DNA from: a virus
Length of the DNA: 64,000 bases
IMG/VR virus record: IMGVR_UViG_3300037189_021352
Coordinates: 1 to 64,000 of that record
Direction: 5' to 3' (one strand)
The translations under genes and the position numbers were made by a program. The notes beneath the pieces are model-generated. The model saw only the letters and a list, made by a program, of their open reading frames with translations, searched no databases and had not been told where the DNA came from. Each line of letters opens with the position of its first letter. Position 1 is the stretch's first letter. This document shows positions 37,564 through 47,101 of the stretch, in pieces.

Positions 37564-37923
37564 ATGAAACAAACAGATTTTTCAGATTTGCCTCAATTAT
37601 CTCATTATAGATATGAAAATTTTTTTAATGTCTATATAGATCCAATTAATAATGAAAAATTTTATAATGTAATGAGATCTATTAATGTGTTTCCAGCAAA
37701 TAACCAAAACATAGAGGATGAATATATTATTAAACCACACGACACTTGGTATAATATATCTTACAATTATTACAATACAGCTGATCTTTGGTGGTTAATT
37801 TGCACTTATAATCAAGTATTAGATGCCTCTAAATTGCCAGAATCTGGGACTAAAATTAAATTATTAAAATCCCAGTATGTTGGTTATATTTTGCAAGAAT
37901 TAAATCAACAAGTAAATAGATAA
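37564..37923 (+). CDS. 53: Baseplate wedge protein with LysM domain (T4 gp53-like)
   Basis: Residues ~58-102 are a LysM domain: IIKPHDTWYNISYNYYNTADLWWLICTYN with the closing PESGTKIKLL. The N-terminal FPQL-type region (FSDLPQLSHYRYENFFNVY) is like that of T4-type gp53 proteins. T4 gp53 joins wedges around the hub. The length of 119 residues is short compared with T4 gp53 (196). Confidence 0.75.
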   Translation: MKQTDFSDLPQLSHYRYENFFNVYIDPINNEKFYNVMRSINVFPANNQNIEDEYIIKPHDTWYNISYNYYNTADLWWLICTYNQVLDASKLPESGTKIKLLKSQYVGYILQELNQQVNR

Positions 37924-37924
37924 T

Positions 37925-39787
37925 ATGGCTTCCAGAAACAAGGATGAAGATGAAGTAGAAGATCTTGATCTCGAAGATATTTTAGTTGAGGGTAAATTTT
38001 ATCAAGGCAATGAAAACATCCTAAGAAAGGATGGTACTTTTAAATGGACAGATGAAATGATTGCAGACTTTAAACTCTGCAATAAAAGCATTTTACATTT
38101 TGCCGAAAATCACTTTTATATAGTTTCTCTAGACAGAGGTAAAGAAAAAATTGAATTATATAAATATCAAAAACGATTATTAAAAGCCTTCAAAGCAAAT
38201 CGTTTTAATATAGTATTAAGTAGCAGACAATCTGGAAAAAGTACAACCATAACCATTTACGCTCTTTGGATAGTATGTTTTCAAAAAGATAAAAGAATTA
38301 CTATAGTGGCCAATAAAGAAGCAATGGCTAAAGAAATATTTGCTAGAATTAAATTGGCATATGAACAATTACCCATTTATTTAAAACCCGCTATTAAATC
38401 CTGGAGAAAGGATGGTTTACAACTATCTAATGATTCTGAAATAAAAATTAGTACAACATCAGCTTCCTCTGCTCGTGGAAGTAGTAGTAATCTTCTTATT
38501 ATTGACGAGATGGCTCACTGTCCTCAGGAGATCATGAAAGAACTCTGGAAGTCTGCTATCCCAATTATTACAGCCTCGGAGAAATCTCAAATTGTAGTTA
38601 TCAGTACTCCAAATGGTACGGATAATAAATTCTACGAACTCTATCAAGAATCTCAGAAAAAAGATAGTGCTTGGAATTTAGAAAAAGTAGATTGGACAGA
38701 TGTGCCGGGTAGAGACGAAACCTGGAAAAAAATGACCATGGATCTATTGGGTGGTAATGAGGATGACTTTAACCAAGAATATAATAATGTTTTTCATCCT
38801 CCTGGCAAATCTTTAATAGATGAAAAATTCCTAGCAGAATTAAAGGCACAATGTCCTCAACCCTTATTAGTAACAGATGAAGGTTGTTATAAAATATACG
38901 AATTGCCTAATCCAAATTCTTTTTATGTAGTTGGAGTAGATGTGGGAGAAGGTATAGGTAGATCTAATACAGTGGCTCAGGTATTTGATGTTTCTGATTT
39001 GCAAAATATTAAACAAGTAGCGACCTATGCTTCTAGTACTATCAATCCTTTTCATTTTGGTTCTAGACTATTAAACATTCTTATAGACTGGGGCAGACCT
39101 CCGGTGTTGGTGGAAAGTAATAATTATGGACAACAGGTATTAGACGTTTTACATCAAACTCATAACTATGAAAGTATAGTTTCTTATAACCCGGAAGGAA
39201 GCAGTAAACATTATAAAACAGATAATCGCAAAGGTATTTTTAATCACACCAATACTCGTTATAATGGTATTACTAGTTTTAGATATTGGTGTAATAGCTT
39301 AAAGGCCGTTAAATTTAATGATCCGGAAACTTTATTTGAACTTAATAACTTTGTTAGATTACCAAATTATACATTTAGTAAACGCACTGATAAAGATTTA
39401 GATGATAGAGTTTTTGGAAGTATTTGGGCTTTATTTATTTTAAATCCAAGTATAGTTACTTCTTATTTTTATGTACACGAGTATAATGATCAGGGATTGC
39501 CAAATAAAATAGTTTCCTTAGTAGATAACAAAGACCTGATAATAAAGAGCCCTTTACTACAAGGAACTGTGAGTAATATCATAAATAGTAGAAATAGACC
39601 TTCTAATGTTTCTCCGTTTTTAATATCTCCAAAAAATACAGGTTCTAAATCTTTACAAGATCAAGAATCTAGGGATTTATGGATGTGGCTCCACGGAACT
39701 GCATTTGGAGATTCTAATTTTGAAAAAAGAAAAATTCAATCAGAATCAGAAGTGGTTGAAGAATATCGACCTATAATTTTATTTTAA
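37925..39787 (+). CDS. 17: Terminase large subunit (T4 gp17-like)
   Basis: The ATPase has Walker A SSRQSGKST (residues ~99-107) and Walker B LLIIDEMAHCP (~191-201). The C-terminal RNase H-like nuclease shows VVGVDVGEGIGRSN, then PVLVESNNYGQ and DLDDRVFGSIWAL. It cuts concatemers and drives DNA into the prohead. Length 620 residues is close to T4 gp17 (610). Its place between baseplate genes differs from T4, where gene 17 precedes the sheath gene. No small terminase is visible nearby. Confidence 0.96.
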   Translation: MASRNKDEDEVEDLDLEDILVEGKFYQGNENILRKDGTFKWTDEMIADFKLCNKSILHFAENHFYIVSLDRGKEKIELYKYQKRLLKAFKANRFNIVLSSRQSGKSTTITIYALWIVCFQKDKRITIVANKEAMAKEIFARIKLAYEQLPIYLKPAIKSWRKDGLQLSNDSEIKISTTSASSARGSSSNLLIIDEMAHCPQEIMKELWKSAIPIITASEKSQIVVISTPNGTDNKFYELYQESQKKDSAWNLEKVDWTDVPGRDETWKKMTMDLLGGNEDDFNQEYNNVFHPPGKSLIDEKFLAELKAQCPQPLLVTDEGCYKIYELPNPNSFYVVGVDVGEGIGRSNTVAQVFDVSDLQNIKQVATYASSTINPFHFGSRLLNILIDWGRPPVLVESNNYGQQVLDVLHQTHNYESIVSYNPEGSSKHYKTDNRKGIFNHTNTRYNGITSFRYWCNSLKAVKFNDPETLFELNNFVRLPNYTFSKRTDKDLDDRVFGSIWALFILNPSIVTSYFYVHEYNDQGLPNKIVSLVDNKDLIIKSPLLQGTVSNIINSRNRPSNVSPFLISPKNTGSKSLQDQESRDLWMWLHGTAFGDSNFEKRKIQSESEVVEEYRPIILF

Positions 39788-39788
39788 A

Positions 39789-40388
39789 ATGAATCAAACT
39801 TTATTAAATCGTTCTCGCTTAGATAAATTTACTCTTTTGATGGATTTGCCTTTTGTTATGAAAGGTCAAGTGGATAATACTCTGCAATTAATGTATAAAC
39901 CGGATGTTATTCAATTCACAGTTTTCGGTTCACCAGTTCCTAAAATAGAAATTCCATCTATTAAATTACCTTTTGGCGGACAACATATGCATGTTACCAG
40001 CGGCGGTAGATCTGATTACGGTCCATTAACTTTAAGATTTTTATTAGATAATAGTTATCAAGGATATTGGATTTTGTGGAAATGGTTGAATTTGTTTAAT
40101 GATTATCAAAATAGTGATTCAGATATTAATCATGTAACTAGTTTACCACAAGATCCAAAAATTGTTATGAATAATCCTTTTTCTAATTATGTAACAACTT
40201 TTGAATTAAATGCCTTGGATGAATATAATAATAAAATAATAAATTTTAAATACAATGGATGCTTCATAACTTCTTTGAGTGAAATTTCTTTTTCACATCA
40301 AGATGAATCTTTAATCACATGTTCGGCTTCATTTGCTTATAATCAATTACATGTAAACCTAATAACAGATCAAAATAAAATTATTTAA
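39789..40388 (+). CDS. Tail-tube-fold structural protein, gp54-like candidate
   Basis: The 199-residue beta-rich protein contains LPFVMKGQVDNTLQLMYK, VFGSPVPKIEIPSIKLPFGGQ and LTLRFLLDNSYQGYWILWKWLN, a pattern typical of tube-fold proteins (tube, tube initiator). Together with the gene at 31786 this gives three tube-like proteins, comparable to T4 gp19, gp48 and gp54. Which is which cannot be told here. It begins 2 bp after the terminase stop. Confidence 0.55.
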   Translation: MNQTLLNRSRLDKFTLLMDLPFVMKGQVDNTLQLMYKPDVIQFTVFGSPVPKIEIPSIKLPFGGQHMHVTSGGRSDYGPLTLRFLLDNSYQGYWILWKWLNLFNDYQNSDSDINHVTSLPQDPKIVMNNPFSNYVTTFELNALDEYNNKIINFKYNGCFITSLSEISFSHQDESLITCSASFAYNQLHVNLITDQNKII

Positions 40389-40393
40389 TTAAT

Positions 40394-41992
40394 ATGGCAT
40401 CCTCTAAAAACATTTCTATCCCCTCTCGATTTGTTTATCAAATCGGGCAGGACATGTTTTGGGTTGAAGTGTGGATGTATAATTTTTTATCCAATTATCC
40501 TCCTATACAAATTCCTTTCTTTTTTATTAATCAATTAGTTATACAAGAAACTTTAATAGATTGGAATGTTAGGGGATATTTAATATTAGAAAATGATTAT
40601 GAAACTTTTGAAAGAGGAGCAGGTTCTTATGTTTCTTCTTCAAACGGAACTAATAATTCAACTCAGATTAAAGCTCCTTTTCTTTTTCGGACAGATGGAA
40701 GAAATAAAATTAGTGTAAAAATATATCCATACACTGAAACAGAAAATAATATAGGTGATAATTTAGATCCTGCTTGGTGGCAAATGTGCTTTGATTTTGT
40801 TATATATGATATACAGGATACTCCGGGCCAAGACCCAACCAAAAAACTAAAAACTTTATATTTTAAGGATGAAAGACATCAAGTTTTTTCAGAACGAAAT
40901 ATAGAATGGTCTACTTCTATAAATGCCAAAATAGGAGCCAAGGATTCAGAGAGGACTATGTACGGCAATGATGCTTTGCAAAGTTTAATCAATCAGGCCT
41001 GTATAATTGGTGGAGATTCTAAAAAAACTCTGAATATAGGTTATGACAAAGATGCTAGTATAGATAAACCTAACATACCTCTTAATGTTTTTGACACCAA
41101 ACAATGGGCTGCAGCTCCAGGTGATCCGTCTTCAAAAATATTTTACACTTCTCCGGCCCATCACAATGTTTTAAATGATATAGAATATCTTTTAACCAAC
41201 TCCAAAGCTTCAGACGGGAGTCCGGTGATTTTAGAATTTGGTAGATGGGAGGGTGATAAAAGTTGGAAATTAATTCCATTGTCTTTTTATTTTAAAAATT
41301 CTCAACAAAATCAAATAGAAAGACTTTTAATAGATGATGGAATGGATTTTACCAATTCGCCTCCAGCTATTCCTCGAGCAGAATTTACTACAAGTTCTGC
41401 TATACACAATTTTACTTCCGGCATAGCTTCTACCATTTCAAATTATCATTATGTACCAATGGTGCCTATGGATGATCAGCTTATATGCAATTCACCTTTG
41501 TTCAATTATGATTTTTCTAAATCTTTATATAACATTTATTTTAACAAAAATAAAATTTCAGAAGTTTTAAACTCCACAGCTAAAATGGCTCAAAATGGAT
41601 TATTTAATTTTAAACAAAATCAAAGTAATCAAATTTTATTAAATGTTAATAAAACAAAATCTTCTGGTTTAATGACTCGAAATTTTTACACTCCTCAAAG
41701 TTTTTTTCTACAAGATTATCCACAATTGAAGATGATTAAAGATTTAGTGTTTTTAGGAGGTGGCATTTATTTTCAAGTTCCAGGATTAACCTTTAGAACT
41801 CCTGGAAAATTTATCTTTATAGATAGAATGGCGGCTGGAGATAAAAATGCTTTTGATGATAAGTTTTTGGGACAATGGATGCTTACTAAAGTAACACATT
41901 CATTTACTAAAAATGGTTATATTAATGATGTCATGGCTACTAAAATAGATGCTTTTTCAAAAATATATCCAGACCAAGACACTTCTTATTAA
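40394..41992 (+). CDS. Baseplate hub protein, T4 gp27-like
   Basis: The 532-residue protein starts with a domain defining a ring protein (FWVEVWMYNFLSNYPPIQIP, LIDWNVRGYLILEND) and ends with TFRTPGKFIFIDRM and LGQWMLTKVTHSFTKNGYINDVMATK, the typical close of gp27/gpD-type hub proteins (G-x-W-x-V-x-x-V-x-H). Hub trimers connect the spike to the tube. It is longer than T4 gp27 (391) because of a central insertion. The gp5-like spike genes follow. Confidence 0.7.
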   Translation: MASSKNISIPSRFVYQIGQDMFWVEVWMYNFLSNYPPIQIPFFFINQLVIQETLIDWNVRGYLILENDYETFERGAGSYVSSSNGTNNSTQIKAPFLFRTDGRNKISVKIYPYTETENNIGDNLDPAWWQMCFDFVIYDIQDTPGQDPTKKLKTLYFKDERHQVFSERNIEWSTSINAKIGAKDSERTMYGNDALQSLINQACIIGGDSKKTLNIGYDKDASIDKPNIPLNVFDTKQWAAAPGDPSSKIFYTSPAHHNVLNDIEYLLTNSKASDGSPVILEFGRWEGDKSWKLIPLSFYFKNSQQNQIERLLIDDGMDFTNSPPAIPRAEFTTSSAIHNFTSGIASTISNYHYVPMVPMDDQLICNSPLFNYDFSKSLYNIYFNKNKISEVLNSTAKMAQNGLFNFKQNQSNQILLNVNKTKSSGLMTRNFYTPQSFFLQDYPQLKMIKDLVFLGGGIYFQVPGLTFRTPGKFIFIDRMAAGDKNAFDDKFLGQWMLTKVTHSFTKNGYINDVMATKIDAFSKIYPDQDTSY

Positions 41993-41995
41993 ATA
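41988..41995 (+). promoter_or_regulatory. Late promoter ATTAAATA
   Basis: The octamer overlaps the hub gene stop and ends 5 nt before the ATG at 42001. Confidence 0.5.
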
Positions 41996-42000
41996 TTTTC

Positions 42001-42300
42001 ATGGACAAAGACTCTCTACTTAAAAGAATAGAAGAAATAAAAAAATCAGTCCCTCACAATTCTTATCCTTCTACTACAGAAATGATAAAAAATGTGGCTC
42101 AAAGTATAGTCAAAAATACAGAAAGTGTATTAGGAGGTAACAGTTTAACCATTACAGAAAGAGAAGCTCAATCTCGTTTAAATATATGCAAAACTTGTTC
42201 TTTTTTTGATTCTGTTCAAGAAAGATGTACTAAATGTGGATGTAAGATGGCTGTTAAAACTTATTTAAAAGCCGAGAAATGTCCTGTAGGAAAGTGGTAA
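42001..42300 (+). CDS. Cys-rich zinc-binding protein, 99 aa
   Basis: The C-terminal 45 residues hold CKTCSFFDS, RCTKCGCKM and a final CPVGKW, six Cys likely binding zinc, as in small phage proteins of the DUF6171 type. The N-terminus is a helix. It lies inside the hub operon, so it may aid hub or spike assembly; function unknown. Confidence 0.62.
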   Translation: MDKDSLLKRIEEIKKSVPHNSYPSTTEMIKNVAQSIVKNTESVLGGNSLTITEREAQSRLNICKTCSFFDSVQERCTKCGCKMAVKTYLKAEKCPVGKW

Positions 42301-42306
42301 AAATAT

Positions 42307-43722
42307 ATGGCTACTCAAATTACTAATTGTTCCGGGACAGCCAGCAATCCCTTGTCAGAATTAGGATCTAATGTTGGAGATAATTCTATTCCTAATATGC
42401 AAACTCAAACTGGTTTGCCACAAATAGCTCTTTCTGTGTTGTATAACAATGGAGCCGGAAAAAATTTAAATCAATATGCGGGTTATTTGTATATATTAAT
42501 TCACGGTTGGGGAGCTTTGGATAAATCTTTTAGTTATCATACAGTATTTGCTCCTTATGTGGTAACCAAAGAAACCTATAACGATTTTATAGATAAAAGT
42601 GCCGGAATATTATACAATTGTGGTCTTTTAGATTTGTGCAAAAGAACCTGTCCAGCTGGCAAAAACGGACAATTAAATGATTTGGGGCGATTGGGTTTGT
42701 TTAGCAGACTAACTGGTTTTCAGGTTACCAACCCAATTACTGGACCGGCTATTCAGTTACCCCCCAGTTCTAAGGATACCTTAGATGTTCAGCATAGTGG
42801 TTTTGTAGATGGTTTACAGTCTTTTTGTGAAAGTATTAACACCCATGCTTACTTAAAATGTTTTGCCGTTGGTTCCTATGGAGGGTTTCAAGAAGCAATT
42901 CATAGTATTACAAATACTGTTCATGATTTTTATGATGCTATGTTTGATCTGTATCAAGATATGCAACTTTTAATGATACAGGCTCAGATGATGATACAAC
43001 AATATATAGCAGATTTACAATTTTTTTTGACTAATAGATTTTTACAAGGTAAAATTGGTTTGTTTTTGTCTTTAATTTGTTTAGTTTTAAGCACTGTACA
43101 AACTGTAATAGATGATGTGGCTTTCTTTGGTTCTTTGTTTGATGGTTCAGACAATTTATTTGCCGTATTGAACTCAGTTCAAACAGTAGTTAACTTTGGA
43201 GCCCAAGCTATAGAATACATTTATAACCCCATAACAGCGGGTTTACCAGCTTTGTTTCCTAAAGAGGCCAAACAACTAGTTGATTTTGTAAACAAATTAG
43301 GAGATGTGCCTTCCAATTATCTCGGTATTCTTTTAAAACATTTTTCCTTTGGTAAGGCTATGCATAATAAAGGCATAGCCATTGCTAATACTATCATACA
43401 ACATTATGGTTTGGGTTCTCAATTAGGTGATTTAAACCCAATGTTACAGTCTTTTGGTTGTGTAGTTCCGAGTGGAAATTGGCACCGTACTAATCCACCA
43501 GTTATTAAAGGTCCTATCACCTTTAAACCACCTAAAGTGCCTTACAATTTAAGAACCAGGGTTCAAGTGGATCCTTATAGCCTATCCAGTATATGGCAAA
43601 TGGTTAAAAAAGATTTTTCAAATCTTACAACTGACGGTGGAGTTTTGGAGAAAGATTTATCATTAATTAGAAATCAGTTAACAAAACAATTTGACGGCAC
43701 TGCTAATAATATAACTGGATAA
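42307..43722 (+). CDS. Baseplate hub-region structural protein, 471 aa
   Basis: I recognise no family. The N-terminal half is soluble (IHGWGALDKSFSYHTVF); a central hydrophobic region (FLQGKIGLFLSLICLVLSTVQ, broken by charged residues) could insert in a membrane or pack in a helical bundle. There are several Cys residues (LLDLCKRTCPAGK). The C-terminus is basic and Pro-rich. Position between hub and spike genes implies a virion part, possibly one that contacts the host membrane. Confidence 0.5.
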   Translation: MATQITNCSGTASNPLSELGSNVGDNSIPNMQTQTGLPQIALSVLYNNGAGKNLNQYAGYLYILIHGWGALDKSFSYHTVFAPYVVTKETYNDFIDKSAGILYNCGLLDLCKRTCPAGKNGQLNDLGRLGLFSRLTGFQVTNPITGPAIQLPPSSKDTLDVQHSGFVDGLQSFCESINTHAYLKCFAVGSYGGFQEAIHSITNTVHDFYDAMFDLYQDMQLLMIQAQMMIQQYIADLQFFLTNRFLQGKIGLFLSLICLVLSTVQTVIDDVAFFGSLFDGSDNLFAVLNSVQTVVNFGAQAIEYIYNPITAGLPALFPKEAKQLVDFVNKLGDVPSNYLGILLKHFSFGKAMHNKGIAIANTIIQHYGLGSQLGDLNPMLQSFGCVVPSGNWHRTNPPVIKGPITFKPPKVPYNLRTRVQVDPYSLSSIWQMVKKDFSNLTTDGGVLEKDLSLIRNQLTKQFDGTANNITG

Positions 43723-43726
43723 TTTT

Positions 43727-45025
43727 ATGATAGAACCTGTTTATGGTAATCACATAGGAATAGTTATTAATTCAAATCCAGATCCGGAAGGTCGTGGAAG
43801 AGTACAGATTTTTGTTCCACATCTTTCTACCACTCTTTATCAAGGATGGAATCAAGATGCTAAAGATGTAACTTTGACTCAAGGAAGCTTGGCTGGTATT
43901 AGCACCAATATTTTACAAAGGCTACAACAAAATCTTCCATGGGCTGAATGTGCCTTTCCGTTATTTGGAACCGGAGGAACTACTTATGGTGATGTTTCTA
44001 CCAAGGAAACTAGGCCTTCTAATAGTTCTGTAATAGCTGTTGAGGAAAGGACTTCACCTGGACACACTTCTGATTTGAATCAAAAATCTGGACCAACTAT
44101 TCCTGGAGTTTCAGATTCATCTGTTTTGAGTAGTGGTTCATCTTCTACGTCTCAATCTTTGCAATCACCAATAAATAACGTATCCATAGATGATTTAACA
44201 CCCAACGAGGTATTATATGCCATGAGAATATCTGCTACAGAAACTGGAGCTGGAATTGGTTCTGGCTCTGATATAGCAAATAAAAACTATGCAGAAACTC
44301 AAGCCAGTGATTTTAAAACAAATTTATTAAATTCTTTCTTAAATAACAAAGCAACACCAGGTGCAATAAATGCTGATGGTTCTTTAAACTTGGAGGTAAT
44401 ACAAAGCAAATATTTAAAGGTAATAGATATTAGTTATTCTCAATCAAATTTGACAAATGTTGAAGAATACAATTTACCATATTTAAATAATGGTTCTTAT
44501 CAAGATCAAATATTTTCTGTAGCGTATTTAATTAGAAAAAGATATCCGTCTGCAGTATCTCTCATAAATTCTAAAGATTTTAATACAGCAGATTCTATTA
44601 TAAGTCCTTTTTATCATGGTTTAAAAAACCAACCAAAAAGTGCTAAACTGTTAGAAACTAATATTAAAAATCAATTTAATGGTGATGTGTTAGCTGCTTT
44701 ACAAAATATAAATTCTTCTTTAGCTCCCACCAAGCCATTTGCTCAATGGTGGACAGATAATGGAGGCACTTACCAAACTGCTGGGGTGGACACAAACAAA
44801 CAAACTAATCCGAGCTACAATCCTAAACAAAATACATTAGACTCCACAACTCCTTTGCCCGGAATAGATATGAGACATCCAAATGGAATGAATTCTACTC
44901 CCCTAGCTGGTACTTTTGTTTGGTGTTTCTTTTTAGGAGGAGATATACAAAAACCAGTTTATTTTGCTGGTGTCAAAGAAAAATTTGCCAATGCAAGAAC
45001 CTCTACAATACCTTCACCTGTATAG
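43727..45025 (+). CDS. Spike protein with gp5-type OB fold split by an insertion
   Basis: The N-terminal strands of the gp5/VgrG OB fold are clear: GNHIGIVINSNPDPEGRGRVQIFVP (residues 8-31 region) and LPWAECAFPL (~70-79). The last strands appear only at ~395-415: GTFVWCFFLGGDIQKPVYFAG. About 300 residues are inserted between, with a Ser-rich linker and a helical domain beginning TPNEVLYAMRISATETG. In T4, gp5 has a lysozyme domain after its OB fold; the insert may be an analogous peptidoglycan-active domain, but no catalytic signature is certain. Confidence 0.68.
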   Translation: MIEPVYGNHIGIVINSNPDPEGRGRVQIFVPHLSTTLYQGWNQDAKDVTLTQGSLAGISTNILQRLQQNLPWAECAFPLFGTGGTTYGDVSTKETRPSNSSVIAVEERTSPGHTSDLNQKSGPTIPGVSDSSVLSSGSSSTSQSLQSPINNVSIDDLTPNEVLYAMRISATETGAGIGSGSDIANKNYAETQASDFKTNLLNSFLNNKATPGAINADGSLNLEVIQSKYLKVIDISYSQSNLTNVEEYNLPYLNNGSYQDQIFSVAYLIRKRYPSAVSLINSKDFNTADSIISPFYHGLKNQPKSAKLLETNIKNQFNGDVLAALQNINSSLAPTKPFAQWWTDNGGTYQTAGVDTNKQTNPSYNPKQNTLDSTTPLPGIDMRHPNGMNSTPLAGTFVWCFFLGGDIQKPVYFAGVKEKFANARTSTIPSPV

Positions 45026-45055
45026 CTCTTTAACTAATTTACCTAATTATAAAAT

Positions 45056-47101
45056 ATGTCAGACGTAGCAGACGGCAATAATATTCAAAAGACAGATCAA
45101 ATTAAAGGATCTTCCGGTCATTTATTTTTTAATGCCACAAAAATAGAAACTGGATACGGTCCTGATATTGTAGAAGACCATTCTTTTGTTCAATTGGCTC
45201 ATAACGATCATGCTCAGATTAGTTTACAAGCTGGTGGCAAAATCAGAACAGATGCCATGTCTGATATGTCTATAAATGTTCATCGTAACATGTTTGAGAA
45301 CATATTAGGTGATAGTAAGGTTTCTATAGGCAGAGATCAAACTGTAACAGTGGAAGGTGCCCTTAATATAACTGTCGGAAGATATGGCTCAGACGAAAAG
45401 GATGCAGAAAAAAAATTACAGAAGCTGGCAAAAGAAATACAAACTCAATCCATAGCCACAGCCAAAGCTACCACCAATAATCGTATACCCTGCAAAATAT
45501 GTAATAGTAAAGTTTTGGTTCAACCATCTGCTTTAAAGGCAGAAATTTCAGCATCTCAAGCTATTAGAGTAATGGAAGATACTGGTCTTGGTTCTAGATT
45601 TAAATCAATAGCAGATAAATTGCTAAGGATTCTTCAGGCTGTTCCTAAAATGTTTAATATAAAAACTACAGCCAGTTTTTACACCAAAACCAAATCATGT
45701 GGTTCACCGGGTTGTATTAATCACACTGTAGAAGACTTGAATGCTTCATTAAATGTTTACAACAAAACTGCTACGTCTTTATTAGAAGAAAATAAAACTT
45801 TAATAGAAGAATTACATCAAAAACTAGGCAAAGGAACTGGTGGTTTAACTTTGGTTACCAAAGGAGCTTGTCTTATTAGTACCGGATTGGTTAAGAATGA
45901 AGCTAATACTCATTTTAATAAAGGCAACCATACTTTAGGGCTTGGATTGCAACAGGATCCGTCCGGAATGGGTCTGGGTGGGGTTTTGAGTTCTAAAGGT
46001 TCTCCTTCTAGAATGATTCAAGTAAAAACTCCTAAATTTACGGAATCTGACATGTTTTTAAATGCTTCTGGAAAATTTACAGTCAATGCTGGAGCAGACG
46101 GAATATTGCTAGAAACAAACGGTCCTTTACAAGCTCTTGGATCTAGTGTAGAAATACATTCCACAGACGGTGAGGCTCATTTTTCTTCTGGTAATTTAAC
46201 TGTAATAAGTGGAGCAACGGTTAAAGTTCAGGCAGATATGAAGACCGGTGAGACTGGTATTATTTTAGAATCAAAAAGTGTACATGCCACTGGAAGACTT
46301 TCAGCTCAGGGTGATCTTATAGTTCGGGGTGGGGCTCATTTCGACGGAGCAGTATCTGTACCTTTCCTACAAGTTCCTTCTTGTGAACAAAATGTTAGAG
46401 AATCTAAACCTCCACAAATGGTTACTGGTCCGGCCTCTTGGATGCCTAAAAATACTATTTTAAATACTATACAAGAAGTTAATGACAACCTCACAACTTT
46501 GGCTGCAGATCCTTTTTATTTATGCACTCCTACAAACTTACAAGAATATATTAAAAAATGGTATGGACTTTTTATAGGGTCTATACCCCTGGAAATGACC
46601 GTAACTGGTTGGGCTATAGCTTTATCCTACGGGGTGAATGGTGGGGGACCAATGGTTAGCAAAGGACTTTGGAAAACTGGTCTTATTCCTGTATTAAACT
46701 ATCCTCACAATCATGAAAAATATAATGAATATCACGGTGGCTCCGTAACCATGCCTTTATTTGGGTCCCATGATTTATCAGAAGGGCGTTCTGCAGCTGG
46801 TGTACATGGTAGTCATATACCATTACCACCACCTATCAATTCACCTATAGGCATGAGACCAGGTAAAATTAGTCAGCCAGGTCCTTGTGGAGGAGGTGGG
46901 ATTTTTGTTAAAAATAGAAATTTAGATTATGGTACAGATGCTTTAGATCCATTTAATGGATTAAATTATGTAGATAGAGGAACCAATAACGGACTAAACA
47001 TGTATAACAATACACCAGAATTTTCTAATTACAAATATGGAATACTCCCGTCTTTATCTGGTTCTAATGTAGGTAATAACAACTCTACAGACTGTACATA
47101 G
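45056..47101 (+). CDS. Central spike / gp5-like beta-helix protein with Cys-pair insertion
   Basis: Residues ~30-112 and ~310-430 have the repeat texture of VgrG/gp5 beta-helices (ISLQAGGKIRTDAMSDMSINV, GDSKVSIGRDQTVTVEGALNI; later VTVNAGADGILLETNG-like and FSSGNLTVISGATVKVQ strands). Between them is a ~190-residue helical insertion with two Cys pairs (Cys146/149 and Cys215/220) that may bind a metal. The C-terminal part is Gly/Pro/His-rich (NYPHNHEKYNEYHGG). The protein probably completes the spike started by the OB-fold gene upstream. Its end overlaps the convergent gene by 17 bp. Confidence 0.65.
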   Translation: MSDVADGNNIQKTDQIKGSSGHLFFNATKIETGYGPDIVEDHSFVQLAHNDHAQISLQAGGKIRTDAMSDMSINVHRNMFENILGDSKVSIGRDQTVTVEGALNITVGRYGSDEKDAEKKLQKLAKEIQTQSIATAKATTNNRIPCKICNSKVLVQPSALKAEISASQAIRVMEDTGLGSRFKSIADKLLRILQAVPKMFNIKTTASFYTKTKSCGSPGCINHTVEDLNASLNVYNKTATSLLEENKTLIEELHQKLGKGTGGLTLVTKGACLISTGLVKNEANTHFNKGNHTLGLGLQQDPSGMGLGGVLSSKGSPSRMIQVKTPKFTESDMFLNASGKFTVNAGADGILLETNGPLQALGSSVEIHSTDGEAHFSSGNLTVISGATVKVQADMKTGETGIILESKSVHATGRLSAQGDLIVRGGAHFDGAVSVPFLQVPSCEQNVRESKPPQMVTGPASWMPKNTILNTIQEVNDNLTTLAADPFYLCTPTNLQEYIKKWYGLFIGSIPLEMTVTGWAIALSYGVNGGGPMVSKGLWKTGLIPVLNYPHNHEKYNEYHGGSVTMPLFGSHDLSEGRSAAGVHGSHIPLPPPINSPIGMRPGKISQPGPCGGGGIFVKNRNLDYGTDALDPFNGLNYVDRGTNNGLNMYNNTPEFSNYKYGILPSLSGSNVGNNNSTDCT

